A stretch of 17,423 nt of DNA from Betaproteobacteria bacterium. GTDB taxonomy: Bacteria; Pseudomonadota; Gammaproteobacteria; Burkholderiales; Burkholderiaceae. The translations under genes were made by a program, and so were the position numbers. The stretch spans positions 1 through 17,423 of the forward strand of contig RFXC01000074.1 in the NCBI GenBank assembly GCA_009921765.1, in the 5' to 3' direction. Below the pieces are notes generated by a model. That model worked only from the letters and a program-made list of their open reading frames with translations. It made no database searches and was not told the origin of the DNA. Shown in pieces: positions 1 through 7,181 of the stretch; position 1 is the stretch's first letter, and every line of letters starts with the position of its first letter.

Positions 1-666
1 TGCGCCAACCTGGAAGGTCTTTGCGGCATCGGTATTCACCAGATTGGAGACCACCCCGCTTACCCGCACCGCGCCAATGGCTGCGCGCTTGTCGATGCGC
101 GTGGCGCGAACCACCCACTGCCCACCGCTCAACACCGGACTGCCATGCACCTCGGCAAAATCGCCCGGCTGCACGTCGGTGAGACTGCTGTACCGGGTGG
201 TCGAATCTGCGCCGTCGCCACCAAATTGCGTGAGCGACCCCACAGCGGCATCGAGGTTGATCAACACCGCCTGCCCAGCCACCTGAAGCGCACCCGCCGC
301 GGCGTCAACCGACACAACCTGCCCGATCACGGCCGCGTCAACCACCAGCTTGGAGACCTTGCCCGTGCCGTCGTGCGTGGCGCGCAGACGCTGACCGATC
401 TGCAGCGCCACGGGCCGGGTGGAACCATCAGCCTGCTCCGTGACCGCGCCGGTCTCGCTGTCGTCGAGCCGGACACCATCGACATAAACCGAGCCGAATC
501 CGGTCACCACGCCGCTTGCAACCTGCAGGGTTGCTGCCTGGAGCGGGCTGTCTGATGACGTCAAGGGCGCGGTCGCGGAACTGCCGCCGGAGCCGCCGCC
601 GCAACCGGCCATTGCGAGGGGAAGTGCAGCCAGGGCTGCGAGAAGAATCTGTCTTGTCTGAAGCAC
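1..666 (-). CDS. DUF5666-domain lipoprotein, 3' end outside window
   Basis: Open for 222 codons from a GTG at 666 to the left window edge with no stop, so the C-terminus is missing. The GTG start is supported by a GGAGG ribosome-binding site (plus-strand 672-676) five bases upstream. The N-terminus is a lipoprotein signal peptide: a basic start, a Leu/Ala-rich core, then the lipobox LAMAGC with Cys22 as the predicted lipidated residue, followed by a Gly/Ser-rich linker. From about residue 50 the text VVTGFGSVYVDGVRLDD is the recurring signature of DUF5666, a family of unknown function made of repeated small beta domains. Further repeats follow (for example IGQVVSVDAAAGALQVAG). I infer an outer-membrane or periplasmic-face lipoprotein of unknown role. 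The gene is divergent from the VOC gene at 816. Confidence 0.8.
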   Translation of the reverse strand, partial: MLQTRQILLAALAALPLAMAGCGGGSGGSSATAPLTSSDSPLQAATLQVASGVVTGFGSVYVDGVRLDDSETGAVTEQADGSTRPVALQIGQRLRATHDGTGKVSKLVVDAAVIGQVVSVDAAAGALQVAGQAVLINLDAAVGSLTQFGGDGADSTTRYSSLTDVQPGDFAEVHGSPVLSGGQWVVRATRIDKRAAIGAVRVSGVVSNLVNTDAAKTFQVGA

Positions 667-693
667 AGCGACCTCCGTGGGTGGGATGCGGAC

Positions 694-796
694 CAATGAG
701 TCATGGCGGATAACCGAACCAACGGAAGTGAGTGTACATGGGATATTTTCCCATTTCAAGCCGAATCATTGAATCGGCCAGAATGACAATGAGTCA
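694..796 (+). repeat. Two copies of CAATGAGTCA in the divergent intergenic region
   Basis: The 10-base string CAATGAGTCA occurs at 694-703 and again at 787-796, in the region between the divergent lipoprotein and VOC genes. Each copy is centred on a near-palindrome: ATGAGTCAT at 696-704, and TGAGTCACTCA at 790-800, the latter a perfect 5-base inverted repeat around one central base. They may be paired operator half-sites for a shared regulator, or chance. Confidence 0.3.
731..759 (-). promoter_or_regulatory. Candidate promoter of the DUF5666 lipoprotein gene
   Basis: Read on the minus strand: TTGAAA (759-754), a 17-base spacer, then TACACT (736-731), about 64 bases upstream of the GTG start. 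The -35 matches consensus at 5 of 6 positions and the -10 at 4 of 6. A perfect 6-base inverted repeat, ATGGGA (738-743) and TCCCAT (749-754), fills the spacer and could be a repressor or activator site. Motif match only; there is no experimental support. Confidence 0.4.
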
Positions 797-815
797 CTCA
801 TCCAGGACGCCAGCC

Positions 816-1208
816 ATGATCGACCGAATCGACCATCTTGTTCTCACCACGTCGCATCCCGAGGCGTGTATCGATTTCTATGTTCGGGTCCTGGGCATGA
901 CGCTGGAGCGCTTTCGTGGCGGAACCCCGCCGGTGGAGCGAATGGCTTTTCGCTTCGGTCGACAGAAAATCAACCTGCATGTAAAGGGCGCTGAATTCGA
1001 ACCCAGGGCGCATCTGCCCGTTCCGGGATCGATCGATGTCTGTCTGATCGCCGACCGCCCGCTTGAGCGCGTGATCGAACACCTGAAAGCGGTGCAATGG
1101 CCCGTCATCGAGGGGCCTGTGCAACGAACCGGCGCAACCGGCCCGATTCGGTCGGTCTACCTGCGCGACCCCGACCTCAATCTGATCGAGATCAGTGAAT
1201 ATCTGTAG
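816..1208 (+). CDS. VOC-family (glyoxalase/dioxygenase fold) protein
   Basis: A 130-residue protein starting MIDRIDHLVLTTSHPEA, the usual opening of single-domain VOC proteins, with FYVRVLGMTLERF and FGRQKINLHV in the first half and YLRDPDLNLIEISEY at the end. The likely metal ligands of the fold are His7, the His of INLHV, and the Glu of LIEISEY. It resembles the small VOC proteins often labelled virulence protein or YaeR-like; substrate unknown. I prefer the ATG at 816 because the conserved fold begins there and AGGA lies eight bases upstream. An in-frame GTG at 732 would add 28 unconserved residues and overlap the promoter of the divergent gene. It stands alone, convergent with the acetyltransferase gene. 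Confidence 0.85.
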   Translation: MIDRIDHLVLTTSHPEACIDFYVRVLGMTLERFRGGTPPVERMAFRFGRQKINLHVKGAEFEPRAHLPVPGSIDVCLIADRPLERVIEHLKAVQWPVIEGPVQRTGATGPIRSVYLRDPDLNLIEISEYL

Positions 1209-1238
1209 CCGGGCACGCTGACTCAGGCAACACGCGCC

Positions 1239-1517
1239 TCACCGCTCGAGCAGATCTGCCACCTCCGGATGCCGCCGCGCCCAGGCCCGGACGTAAGAGC
1301 AGCTGGGGCGAATCTTGAGGGCGTGATGACGCGCGTGCTCGAACACCGCCGCAACCAGTTTCGAGGCGAGGCCCCGCCCTTCCAGGGCCGGCGGCACTTC
1401 GGTGTGATGAACATTCATCACCGCGCCATCCAGACGGTAGTCGGCTCGGCACAGCCAGCCCTCCACCCTCAGTTCGAACCGGCCCGCCTGGGTATTGTGT
1501 GTCACCGCATCAACCAT
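1239..1517 (-). CDS. Small GNAT-fold N-acetyltransferase (YjdJ-like)
   Basis: A 92-residue protein of the short GNAT subfamily (Acetyltransf_CG type). The acetyl-CoA binding segment is EVPPALEGRGLASKLVAAVFEHAR, near residues 40-63, and the end HPEVADLLER is typical of the family. The opening HNTQAGRFELRVEGWLCRADYRL matches the usual beta strands. The substrate is unknown for most members. It lies 57 bases downstream of ispF on the same strand and may be the last gene of an ispD-ispF transcript. Its 3' end faces the VOC gene with a 30-base gap, in which I see no strong terminator. Confidence 0.85.
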   Translation of the reverse strand: MVDAVTHNTQAGRFELRVEGWLCRADYRLDGAVMNVHHTEVPPALEGRGLASKLVAAVFEHARHHALKIRPSCSYVRAWARRHPEVADLLER

Positions 1518-1574
1518 GATTCCCGGTCTCCCCCGCCTTGAACGCGCCGCCGCGGATGCGAACCTTCATGGTCG

Positions 1575-2051
1575 TCAACCCACCAGCAGCGCCACTGCAT
1601 GCGCGGAAATTCCCTCGCCGCGCCCCTCGAAACCGAGGCGCTCGGTGGTGCGCGCCTTCACGTTGACCTGCCCGACCTCGACACCGATCGCCCTGGCCAG
1701 GCGCGCATTCATTTCATCAATGTGCGGAGCCATTCTGGGCGCCTGGGCAACAATGGTGGCATCCACGTTTCCGACCGAATAGCCCGCCTCCCTCACCCGC
1801 CGAACGGCCTCTGCGAGCAGCACCAGACTGTCGGCACCCGCGAAGCGGGCATCGGTATCGGGAAAGTGGCGGCCAATGTCACCCAGACCGGCCGCACCCA
1901 ACAACGCATCGGTGACTGCATGCGCCAGCACATCAGCGTCGGAGTGGCCCAGCAGGCCGCGCTCATAAGGGATCTCAACCCCCCCCAGCACCAGTCTGCG
2001 GCCCGGCACCAAAGCGTGCACATCAAAGCCCTGGCCGATTCGAAACCCCAT
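1575..2051 (-). CDS. ispF: 2-C-methyl-D-erythritol 2,4-cyclodiphosphate synthase
   Basis: IspF converts CDP-methylerythritol 2-phosphate to methylerythritol cyclodiphosphate with release of CMP, in the cytosolic MEP pathway to isoprenoid precursors. The 158-residue length is standard. The metal-binding residues are visible as Asp10 and His12 in GQGFDVHAL and His44 in [12 protein letters not shown], with the substrate-binding HSDAD at 36-40. [10 protein letters not shown] and the C-terminal [18 protein letters not shown] are also intact. The ATG start lies two bases after the ispD stop, so the two genes are almost certainly co-transcribed and probably translationally coupled. No anomaly seen. 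Confidence 0.97.
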   Translation of the reverse strand: MGFRIGQGFDVHALVPGRRLVLGGVEIPYERGLLGHSDADVLAHAVTDALLGAAGLGDIGRHFPDTDARFAGADSLVLLAEAVRRVREAGYSVGNVDATIVAQAPRMAPHIDEMNARLARAIGVEVGQVNVKARTTERLGFEGRGEGISAHAVALLVG

Positions 2052-2053
2052 GG

Positions 2054-2770
2054 TCAGTCTCCCAGCAGTCTGCGCATCAGATCGAGGTCGTCAGGCGTGG
2101 TGACCTTGAAGTTCATCCGGTCGCCCGCGACCAACCGTACCGGTTCCCCGGCCGCCTCCATCGCTGACGCCTCGTCGGTGACCTCGGGGAATCGGGCAAG
2201 CGCCTGAGCGAGCGCCCCCAATCGGAACATCTGAGGCGTCTGGGCGAGCCACAGGCCTTGCCGATCAACCGTAGCAGCCACCCGCTCGCCGATCGTCCCG
2301 CTATCTTCGGGGTGCGCACGCTTGACCGTATCGGCGACCGGCAAAGCGAGCAACCCGCCGCCAGCGCCGCCCGCCAGCGTGGCCTTCAACCGCTCGAGCG
2401 CAGCCAGCGACACGGCGGGACGCGCCGCATCATGCACCAGCACCCAGTCGTTCAGGCGCGCGCCGACGGAATCGAGCAGAAAACTCACCCCGGCAAGCAC
2501 GCTGTCACGACGCGTAGCCCCACCACGGGCCAGCACCTGGACCCGAGCATCCCCCGCAAGCAGGCTAGCCGCCTGCGCGTCACCGGGGGCCGCAACCACC
2601 ACCACCTGCTCGATCCAGCGTGCGCACGACAGCGCAGCGACCGAGCGCTCGATCATGGTCTGGCCGCCCAGCAACAGATACTGTTTGGGCACCTGGGCAC
2701 CCAGGCGCGAGCCTGTGCCCCCCGCTGGCACCACCGCCCAGTAGCGTTCTCTGTCGTCCAGCATGGTCAT
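2054..2770 (-). CDS. ispD: 2-C-methyl-D-erythritol 4-phosphate cytidylyltransferase
   Basis: IspD joins CTP and methylerythritol 4-phosphate to give CDP-methylerythritol, the step supplying the substrate chain that reaches IspF. The 238-residue length is normal. The nucleotide-binding loop [10 protein letters not shown] (residues 15-24) and PKQY (28-31), GGATRRDSV (83-91), HDAARP (113-118), the segment LAQTPQMF and [11 protein letters not shown] near the end are all present. The chosen ATG gives [18 protein letters not shown]; a second ATG two codons later is equally possible. It is the first gene of the ispD-ispF pair and is divergent from mfd, with only 26 bases between the two assigned start codons. 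Confidence 0.97.
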   Translation of the reverse strand: MTMLDDRERYWAVVPAGGTGSRLGAQVPKQYLLLGGQTMIERSVAALSCARWIEQVVVVAAPGDAQAASLLAGDARVQVLARGGATRRDSVLAGVSFLLDSVGARLNDWVLVHDAARPAVSLAALERLKATLAGGAGGGLLALPVADTVKRAHPEDSGTIGERVAATVDRQGLWLAQTPQMFRLGALAQALARFPEVTDEASAMEAAGEPVRLVAGDRMNFKVTTPDDLDLMRRLLGD

Positions 2771-2783
2771 TCGCGCGTAAAGC

Positions 2784-2793
2784 TAAAATTCTA
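2784..2793. promoter_or_regulatory. Overlapping divergent -10 elements for mfd and ispD
   Basis: The 26-base gap between ispD and mfd contains TAAAATTCTA. On the plus strand TAAAAT (2784-2789) is a 5-of-6 match to a -10 box, seven bases before the mfd TTG. On the minus strand TAGAAT (2793-2788) is also 5 of 6 and lies 17 bases before the ispD ATG. No clear -35 hexamer is visible for either direction. The call rests on hexamer similarity and position. Confidence 0.4.
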
Positions 2794-2796
2794 CGC

Positions 2797-5700
2797 TTGA
2801 ACCCTTCGCCCCTCTCCCCCACTCACCGGTCCGTCGCCCCTGCTGCCCTGCCAGCGCCGCCCCGTACCGGTCATATCTCGTCGCTACCCGCCTGTCATGG
2901 GTCGTCTGACGCAGCGCTGATTGCCGCGCTCGCCATGCGCGAGGCCGAACATGGACGGACGCTGCTGTTGGTGACTGCCTCGGCTGCCGATGCGCCCAGG
3001 CTGCGCGACGAACTCGCATGGTTTGCGCCGACCTTGCGGATCGCCCTGCTGCCTGATTGGGAGACACTCCCCTGGGACGCATTTTCGCCGCACGACGACC
3101 TGATCTCCGAGCGACTGTCCACGCTTCATTCGCTCTCGGCGGGCGCACTCGATGTGGTGGTGACCGCTGCGACCACGGCGCTGCACCGGCTCGCCCCAGC
3201 CTCCTTTGTCGCTGCCCGGACCTTCCGCTTCAGAAAGGGCCAGAAACTCGACGAAGCGCGCCTTCGGGCCCAGCTCACGGCCGCGGGGTATGAGCACGTC
3301 AGCCAGGTCGTGCATCCTGGTGAATACTGCGTCCGCGGCGGCTTGATCGACCTCTACCCGATGGGCGCGACGCTGCCGTACCGGCTCGACTTGTTCGACG
3401 ACGAACTCGAATCGATCCGCACCTTTGATCCCGACAGCCAGCGAAGCCTTTACGCCACCCAGGAGGTTCGTCTTCTGCCCGGGCGAGAGTTTCCGGTCGA
3501 CGACGAGGCGCGGAACGCCTTTCGGGCGCGCTGGCGCGAACGTTTCGAAGGCGATCCGTCGCGAAGCCCCATCTACCGTGACATCGCCAACGGCGTATTG
3601 GCGCCAGGCATCGAATACTGGATGCCGCTCTTTCACGGCACCATGGCCACCGTCTTCGACTATCTGCGCGACAACTCACTTGTGCTCACGCATGGCGATG
3701 TCGAACAGTCCGCCGCGCGCTTTCTGCTCGATGCCGGCCAGCGGCACCGTTTTCTCGCGCACGACCCGGAGCGGCCGCTGCTCTCGCCGGCCGAACTCTT
3801 CATCACGGTTGACGACTTCTTCGCGCTCGCCAGACGGCTTGGGCGCTGGACCATGCCCCGCATCACAAGCGGGCAGTCGCCAACCGAGGATGCCGCCGTT
3901 GCCACCGACGTCGTTGCCACCGCCGTCGAGGCGAACGCCGCCCCGGGCAGCCCGGATCCGCAGCGCGAGCGCTATGCCGCACCCCTGCCCCACCTGGAAG
4001 TCAACCGCCGCGCCGAGCGCCCGCTCGGACGTCTGGTGGACTGGCTGGATGGCACCCTGGGCCGCACGCTGATTGTTGCCGAGTCGCCCGGCCGCCGCGA
4101 AAGCATCGCCGAGCTCCTGCAGCAGGAAGGTATCGATGCGCCGGTCGTTGAAAGCTGGCAGCAGTTCACCGAACAATCGCTTGCCTCGGCACTGGTGGTC
4201 GGTCCGCTCCAGGAAGGCTTCTCGCTCGCTGACGGCACCCTTGCGGTCATCACGGAGGGCGAACTCTTCGCAGGCACGGCACGACGCTCCAGGCGCGGAC
4301 GACGCGAAAGCGCAACGAATGTCGACTCGCTGATCCGCGATCTCGCCGAATTGAAAATCGGCGATCCAGTGGTGCATGTTCAACATGGCATCGGCCGCTA
4401 CCACGGCTTGGTCACCATGGATCTGGGCGATGGTCCCACCGAATTTCTGCACCTGGTGTATGCGGGCGAGGCAACACTCTACGTACCGGTTGCGCAGCTT
4501 CATGTGATCGGTCGCTACAGCGGCGCAGCACCGGAGGACGCGCCACTGCACCAGCTGGGCTCCGGCCAATGGGAAAAGGCACGCGCCCGGGCCGCCCGCC
4601 ATGCGCGTGACGCCGCAGCCGAGCTCCTTGATCTTTATGCCCGGCGGGCCGCTCGCGCCGGTCACGCTTTCGGCTTTGCCGCACGCGACTACGAGGCCTT
4701 CGCCGAAGGCTTTGGTTTCGAGGAAACGCCCGATCAGCTCGCAGCGATTCATGCCGTTGTGCAGGACCTGATCGCCGCGCGACCCATGGATCGGCTGGTC
4801 TGTGGCGATGTGGGCTTTGGCAAAACCGAGGTTGCGCTCCGGGCGGCCTTCATCGCTGCCGCCGATGGTCGTCAGGTGGCGGTGCTGTGCCCCACCACGC
4901 TTCTCGCCGAGCAACATTTCCGCACCTTCTCCGACCGGTTTGCCGACTTCCCGGTGCGACTGGCCGAGCTCTCACGGTTTCGTTCTGCCGCGGAAACCCG
5001 CGAGGCCATTGAGAAAATCAACCGCGGTGAGATCGACATCGTGATCGGCACGCACAAGCTCCTGTCCGCCGATATCAAATTCAGAAATCTCGGGCTGGTG
5101 ATCATCGACGAAGAACACCGGTTCGGCGTCCGCCAGAAAGAGGCGCTGAAAGCGCTGCGGGCCGAGGTCGACATCCTCACACTCACTGCCACGCCCATCC
5201 CGCGCACGCTCGCAATGAGCCTGGAAGGCATCCGCGATTTCTCCGTGATCGCAACCGCACCGCAGAAGCGTCTCGCCATCCGCACCTTCGTCCGGCGGGA
5301 GTCTGACGCCACCATCCGCGAGGCACTGCTGCGCGAGCTCAAGCGCGGTGGCCAGGCCTACTTTCTCCACAATGAAGTTGAAACCATCAACAACCGCCGT
5401 AACCGGCTCGCCGAACTCATGCCCGAAGCGCGCATCGAAGTCGCCCACGGGCAGATGCCCGAGCGTGAGCTCGAGCGCGTCATGCGCGATTTCCATCAAC
5501 AGCGTTTCAATGTCCTGCTCTGCACCACCATCATCGAGACCGGCATCGATGTGCCCACCGCCAACACCATTGTGATCCATCGTGCCGATCGCTTCGGTCT
5601 AGCACAGCTCCATCAGTTGCGCGGACGCGTGGGTCGCTCACACCATCAGGCCTACGCCTATCTGCTCATTCCCGACGAATCGGCCATCACCCGCGACGCG

Positions 5701-6387
5701 GGCAAGCGGCTGGATGCGATTCAGGCGATGGAAGAGCTCGGCTCAGGTTTTTATCTCGCCATGCACGATCTCGAGATCCGCGGCGCAGGCGAGGTGCTGG
5801 GCGATTCGCAATCCGGCGAAATGCAGCAGGTGGGTTTCTCGATGTACACCGACATGCTCACCGAGGCCGTACGCGCGCTGAAAGAAGGCCGCGACCCCGA
5901 CCCCGGTGCGCCACTCGCAGCCACCACCGAAATCAAGCTCCATGTCCCGGCGCTGCTGCCCGCCGACTATTGTGCCGACGTGCACGAGCGACTGAGCCTC
6001 TACAAACGGCTCGCTGGCGCTGACAGCGACGACCGGCTGCGTGAATTGCAGGAAGAATTGATCGACCGCTTCGGCAAATTGCCCGAACCCGCCGTGGCCT
6101 TGTTTGAGACCCATCGGCTCAGAATCGCCTGCAAACCACTTGGCATCATCAAGATCGACGCCGCTTCCGAGGCGGTCGTGGTTCAGTTCACCGAACGGCC
6201 ACCGATCGATCCAGGCCAGATCATCGGACTCATCCAGCGCCGTCGTGACGCGCGAATGAGCGGCCAGGACCGTATCCGCTTCACGCTCGCCACGCCCGAT
6301 CTCAAATCGCGGGTACGTGCAATTCGTGACATCCTGACGGGTCTGGCTACGCCCGTGCCGCCTCCGCCGGGCAAAAAGAAATCGTGA
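2797..6387 (+). CDS. mfd: Transcription-repair coupling factor Mfd
   Basis: Mfd removes RNA polymerase stalled at DNA damage and recruits UvrA. From the chosen start it is 1,196 residues. Order: UvrB-like N-terminal module (PDWETLPWDAFSPHDDLISER near residue 85), a long low-complexity Ala-rich linker around 358-398, RNA polymerase-interaction (CarD-like) domain from about 519 (IGDPVVHVQHGIGRY), then the RecG-like translocase with Walker A GDVGFGKTE (670-678), DEEH (771-774), TATPIPRT (797-804), ETGIDVP (914-920) and QLRGRVGR (940-947), and the TRCF C-terminal domain from about 1,050. The start is uncertain: the reading frame is open well upstream into ispD antisense, the first in-frame ATG would cut conserved sequence (GSSDAALIAALA), and TTG at 2797 fits the family length. 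No ribosome-binding site is visible. It overlaps serB by four bases (GTGA). Confidence 0.95.
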   Translation: MNPSPLSPTHRSVAPAALPAPPRTGHISSLPACHGSSDAALIAALAMREAEHGRTLLLVTASAADAPRLRDELAWFAPTLRIALLPDWETLPWDAFSPHDDLISERLSTLHSLSAGALDVVVTAATTALHRLAPASFVAARTFRFRKGQKLDEARLRAQLTAAGYEHVSQVVHPGEYCVRGGLIDLYPMGATLPYRLDLFDDELESIRTFDPDSQRSLYATQEVRLLPGREFPVDDEARNAFRARWRERFEGDPSRSPIYRDIANGVLAPGIEYWMPLFHGTMATVFDYLRDNSLVLTHGDVEQSAARFLLDAGQRHRFLAHDPERPLLSPAELFITVDDFFALARRLGRWTMPRITSGQSPTEDAAVATDVVATAVEANAAPGSPDPQRERYAAPLPHLEVNRRAERPLGRLVDWLDGTLGRTLIVAESPGRRESIAELLQQEGIDAPVVESWQQFTEQSLASALVVGPLQEGFSLADGTLAVITEGELFAGTARRSRRGRRESATNVDSLIRDLAELKIGDPVVHVQHGIGRYHGLVTMDLGDGPTEFLHLVYAGEATLYVPVAQLHVIGRYSGAAPEDAPLHQLGSGQWEKARARAARHARDAAAELLDLYARRAARAGHAFGFAARDYEAFAEGFGFEETPDQLAAIHAVVQDLIAARPMDRLVCGDVGFGKTEVALRAAFIAAADGRQVAVLCPTTLLAEQHFRTFSDRFADFPVRLAELSRFRSAAETREAIEKINRGEIDIVIGTHKLLSADIKFRNLGLVIIDEEHRFGVRQKEALKALRAEVDILTLTATPIPRTLAMSLEGIRDFSVIATAPQKRLAIRTFVRRESDATIREALLRELKRGGQAYFLHNEVETINNRRNRLAELMPEARIEVAHGQMPERELERVMRDFHQQRFNVLLCTTIIETGIDVPTANTIVIHRADRFGLAQLHQLRGRVGRSHHQAYAYLLIPDESAITRDAGKRLDAIQAMEELGSGFYLAMHDLEIRGAGEVLGDSQSGEMQQVGFSMYTDMLTEAVRALKEGRDPDPGAPLAATTEIKLHVPALLPADYCADVHERLSLYKRLAGADSDDRLRELQEELIDRFGKLPEPAVALFETHRLRIACKPLGIIKIDAASEAVVVQFTERPPIDPGQIIGLIQRRRDARMSGQDRIRFTLATPDLKSRVRAIRDILTGLATPVPPPPGKKKS

Positions 6388-6584
6388 GCACGCTGATCGT
6401 TCAGCACCCCTGCCTGTCGCGCATTGCGGTCGACGCATTCACCGCGCTCGCCGGACATCCGCCCGATCTTTCAACCGACCGGCTCGCGCTCTGGCGCCGC
6501 GTATCCATCGAGGGCGAGACGCTCGAGGCCGCAGCCCGCATTCGATATGGACTCCACCCTCATCACCATCGAGTGCGTGGATGA
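6384..6584 (+). pseudogene. serB: serB N-terminal fragment, out of frame with the catalytic core
   Basis: Starts at a GTG overlapping the mfd stop (GTGA), the classic coupled start. The first 53 or so codons (MSTLIVQHPCLSRIAVDAF, then RRVSIEGETLEAAARI) resemble the N-terminal region of long proteobacterial SerB proteins. The phosphatase core then continues in the reading frame one base further on. Left in its own frame, this piece runs into an unrelated tail and stops at 6582-6584. The frame change must lie before about 6541. In long homologues roughly 20-25 residues separate this type of N-terminal region from the DxDST motif, so a deletion of 3n+2 bases is the simplest explanation. A sequencing or assembly error is equally possible. 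Confidence 0.6.
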
Positions 6585-7164
6585 AATCGCGGATTTCGCC
6601 GGCCGCAAGGCCGAGGTCGCTGCCATCACCGAAGCAGCGATGCGTGGTGAAATCAGCGACTATGACGAGAGTCTGAGACGTCGCGTGGCCCTGCTCGAAG
6701 GCCTGCCGGAGTCAGTGCTGCAGCGGGTCTGGGATGAGCGTGTCGAACTGAGCCCGGGCGCCGAGACACTGGTGCGACGGATGAAGGCGAGTGGTCTGCA
6801 ACTTCTCCTCGTGTCCGGTGGCTTCAGCTTCTTCACCGATCGGCTCGCGGCGCGGCTCGGCATTGCGCATGTTCATTCCAATCGGCTCGAGGTCAGCCGC
6901 GGGAAACTGACCGGACACCTGGTGGGTCCGGTGATCAATGCCGCCGCCAAGCGCGTGGCGCTGGAACACACGGCAGCACGGATCGGCTGCCCACTCGCCC
7001 GCACCATTGCTGTGGGAGACGGCGCCAACGATCTGCAGATGATGTCTGTGGCCGGGTTGTCGGTCGCATACCGGGCCAAACCGCTGGTTCGCAACGAAAC
7101 CACTCACGCCATCAATCACGGCGGGCTCGATTCGCTCCTGGGTCTGTTCGAGGACACTCGCTGA
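6424..7164 (+). CDS. serB: Phosphoserine phosphatase catalytic core (frameshifted N-terminus)
   Basis: SerB hydrolyses O-phosphoserine to serine, the last step of serine synthesis. The HAD core is complete: motif I FDMDSTLITIECVDEIAD, motif II VSGGFSFFTDRL, a lysine in NAAAKRVAL, and motif III VGDGANDLQMM. Sequence such as FAGRKAEVAAITEAAMRGEI is typical of Burkholderiales SerB. The first 39 or so residues of this frame (TTG at 6424 to the Pro-Ala before FDMDST) are an out-of-frame reading of the true N-terminus and do not look like protein. The only ATG nearby (6547) falls after the nucleophilic first Asp of FDMDST, so starting there would give an inactive enzyme. Activity therefore requires the weak TTG, a frameshift, or a corrected sequence. 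Confidence 0.85.
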   Translation: MRSTHSPRSPDIRPIFQPTGSRSGAAYPSRARRSRPQPAFDMDSTLITIECVDEIADFAGRKAEVAAITEAAMRGEISDYDESLRRRVALLEGLPESVLQRVWDERVELSPGAETLVRRMKASGLQLLLVSGGFSFFTDRLAARLGIAHVHSNRLEVSRGKLTGHLVGPVINAAAKRVALEHTAARIGCPLARTIAVGDGANDLQMMSVAGLSVAYRAKPLVRNETTHAINHGGLDSLLGLFEDTR

Positions 7165-7181
7165 GGGCAGCACAGCCGGCC

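Noticed and set aside
1..555. Plus-strand open frames at the left edge (44-286 and 145-555)
   Set aside because: They lie opposite the lipoprotein gene, which has a signal peptide, lipobox, ribosome-binding site and DUF5666 signature.
2620..2796. Extension of mfd to an upstream start at 2620
   Set aside because: These codons are antisense to the conserved N-terminal part of ispD and give no Mfd-like sequence; the TTG at 2797 fits family length better.
3676..4917. A 413-codon open frame on the minus strand inside mfd
   Set aside because: It is the mirror of a well-conserved gene in GC-rich DNA, shows no family motif, and mfd motifs are intact on the plus strand throughout.
6530..6584. Programmed ribosomal frameshifting as the explanation for serB
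   Set aside because: No slippery heptamer or release-factor-2-like site is visible at the frame change, and the spacing to the catalytic motif is also too short compared with homologues, which points to missing bases.
7165..7181. Possible bidirectional terminator between serB and rimO
   Set aside because: Only short imperfect GC stems and no T-run on either strand.
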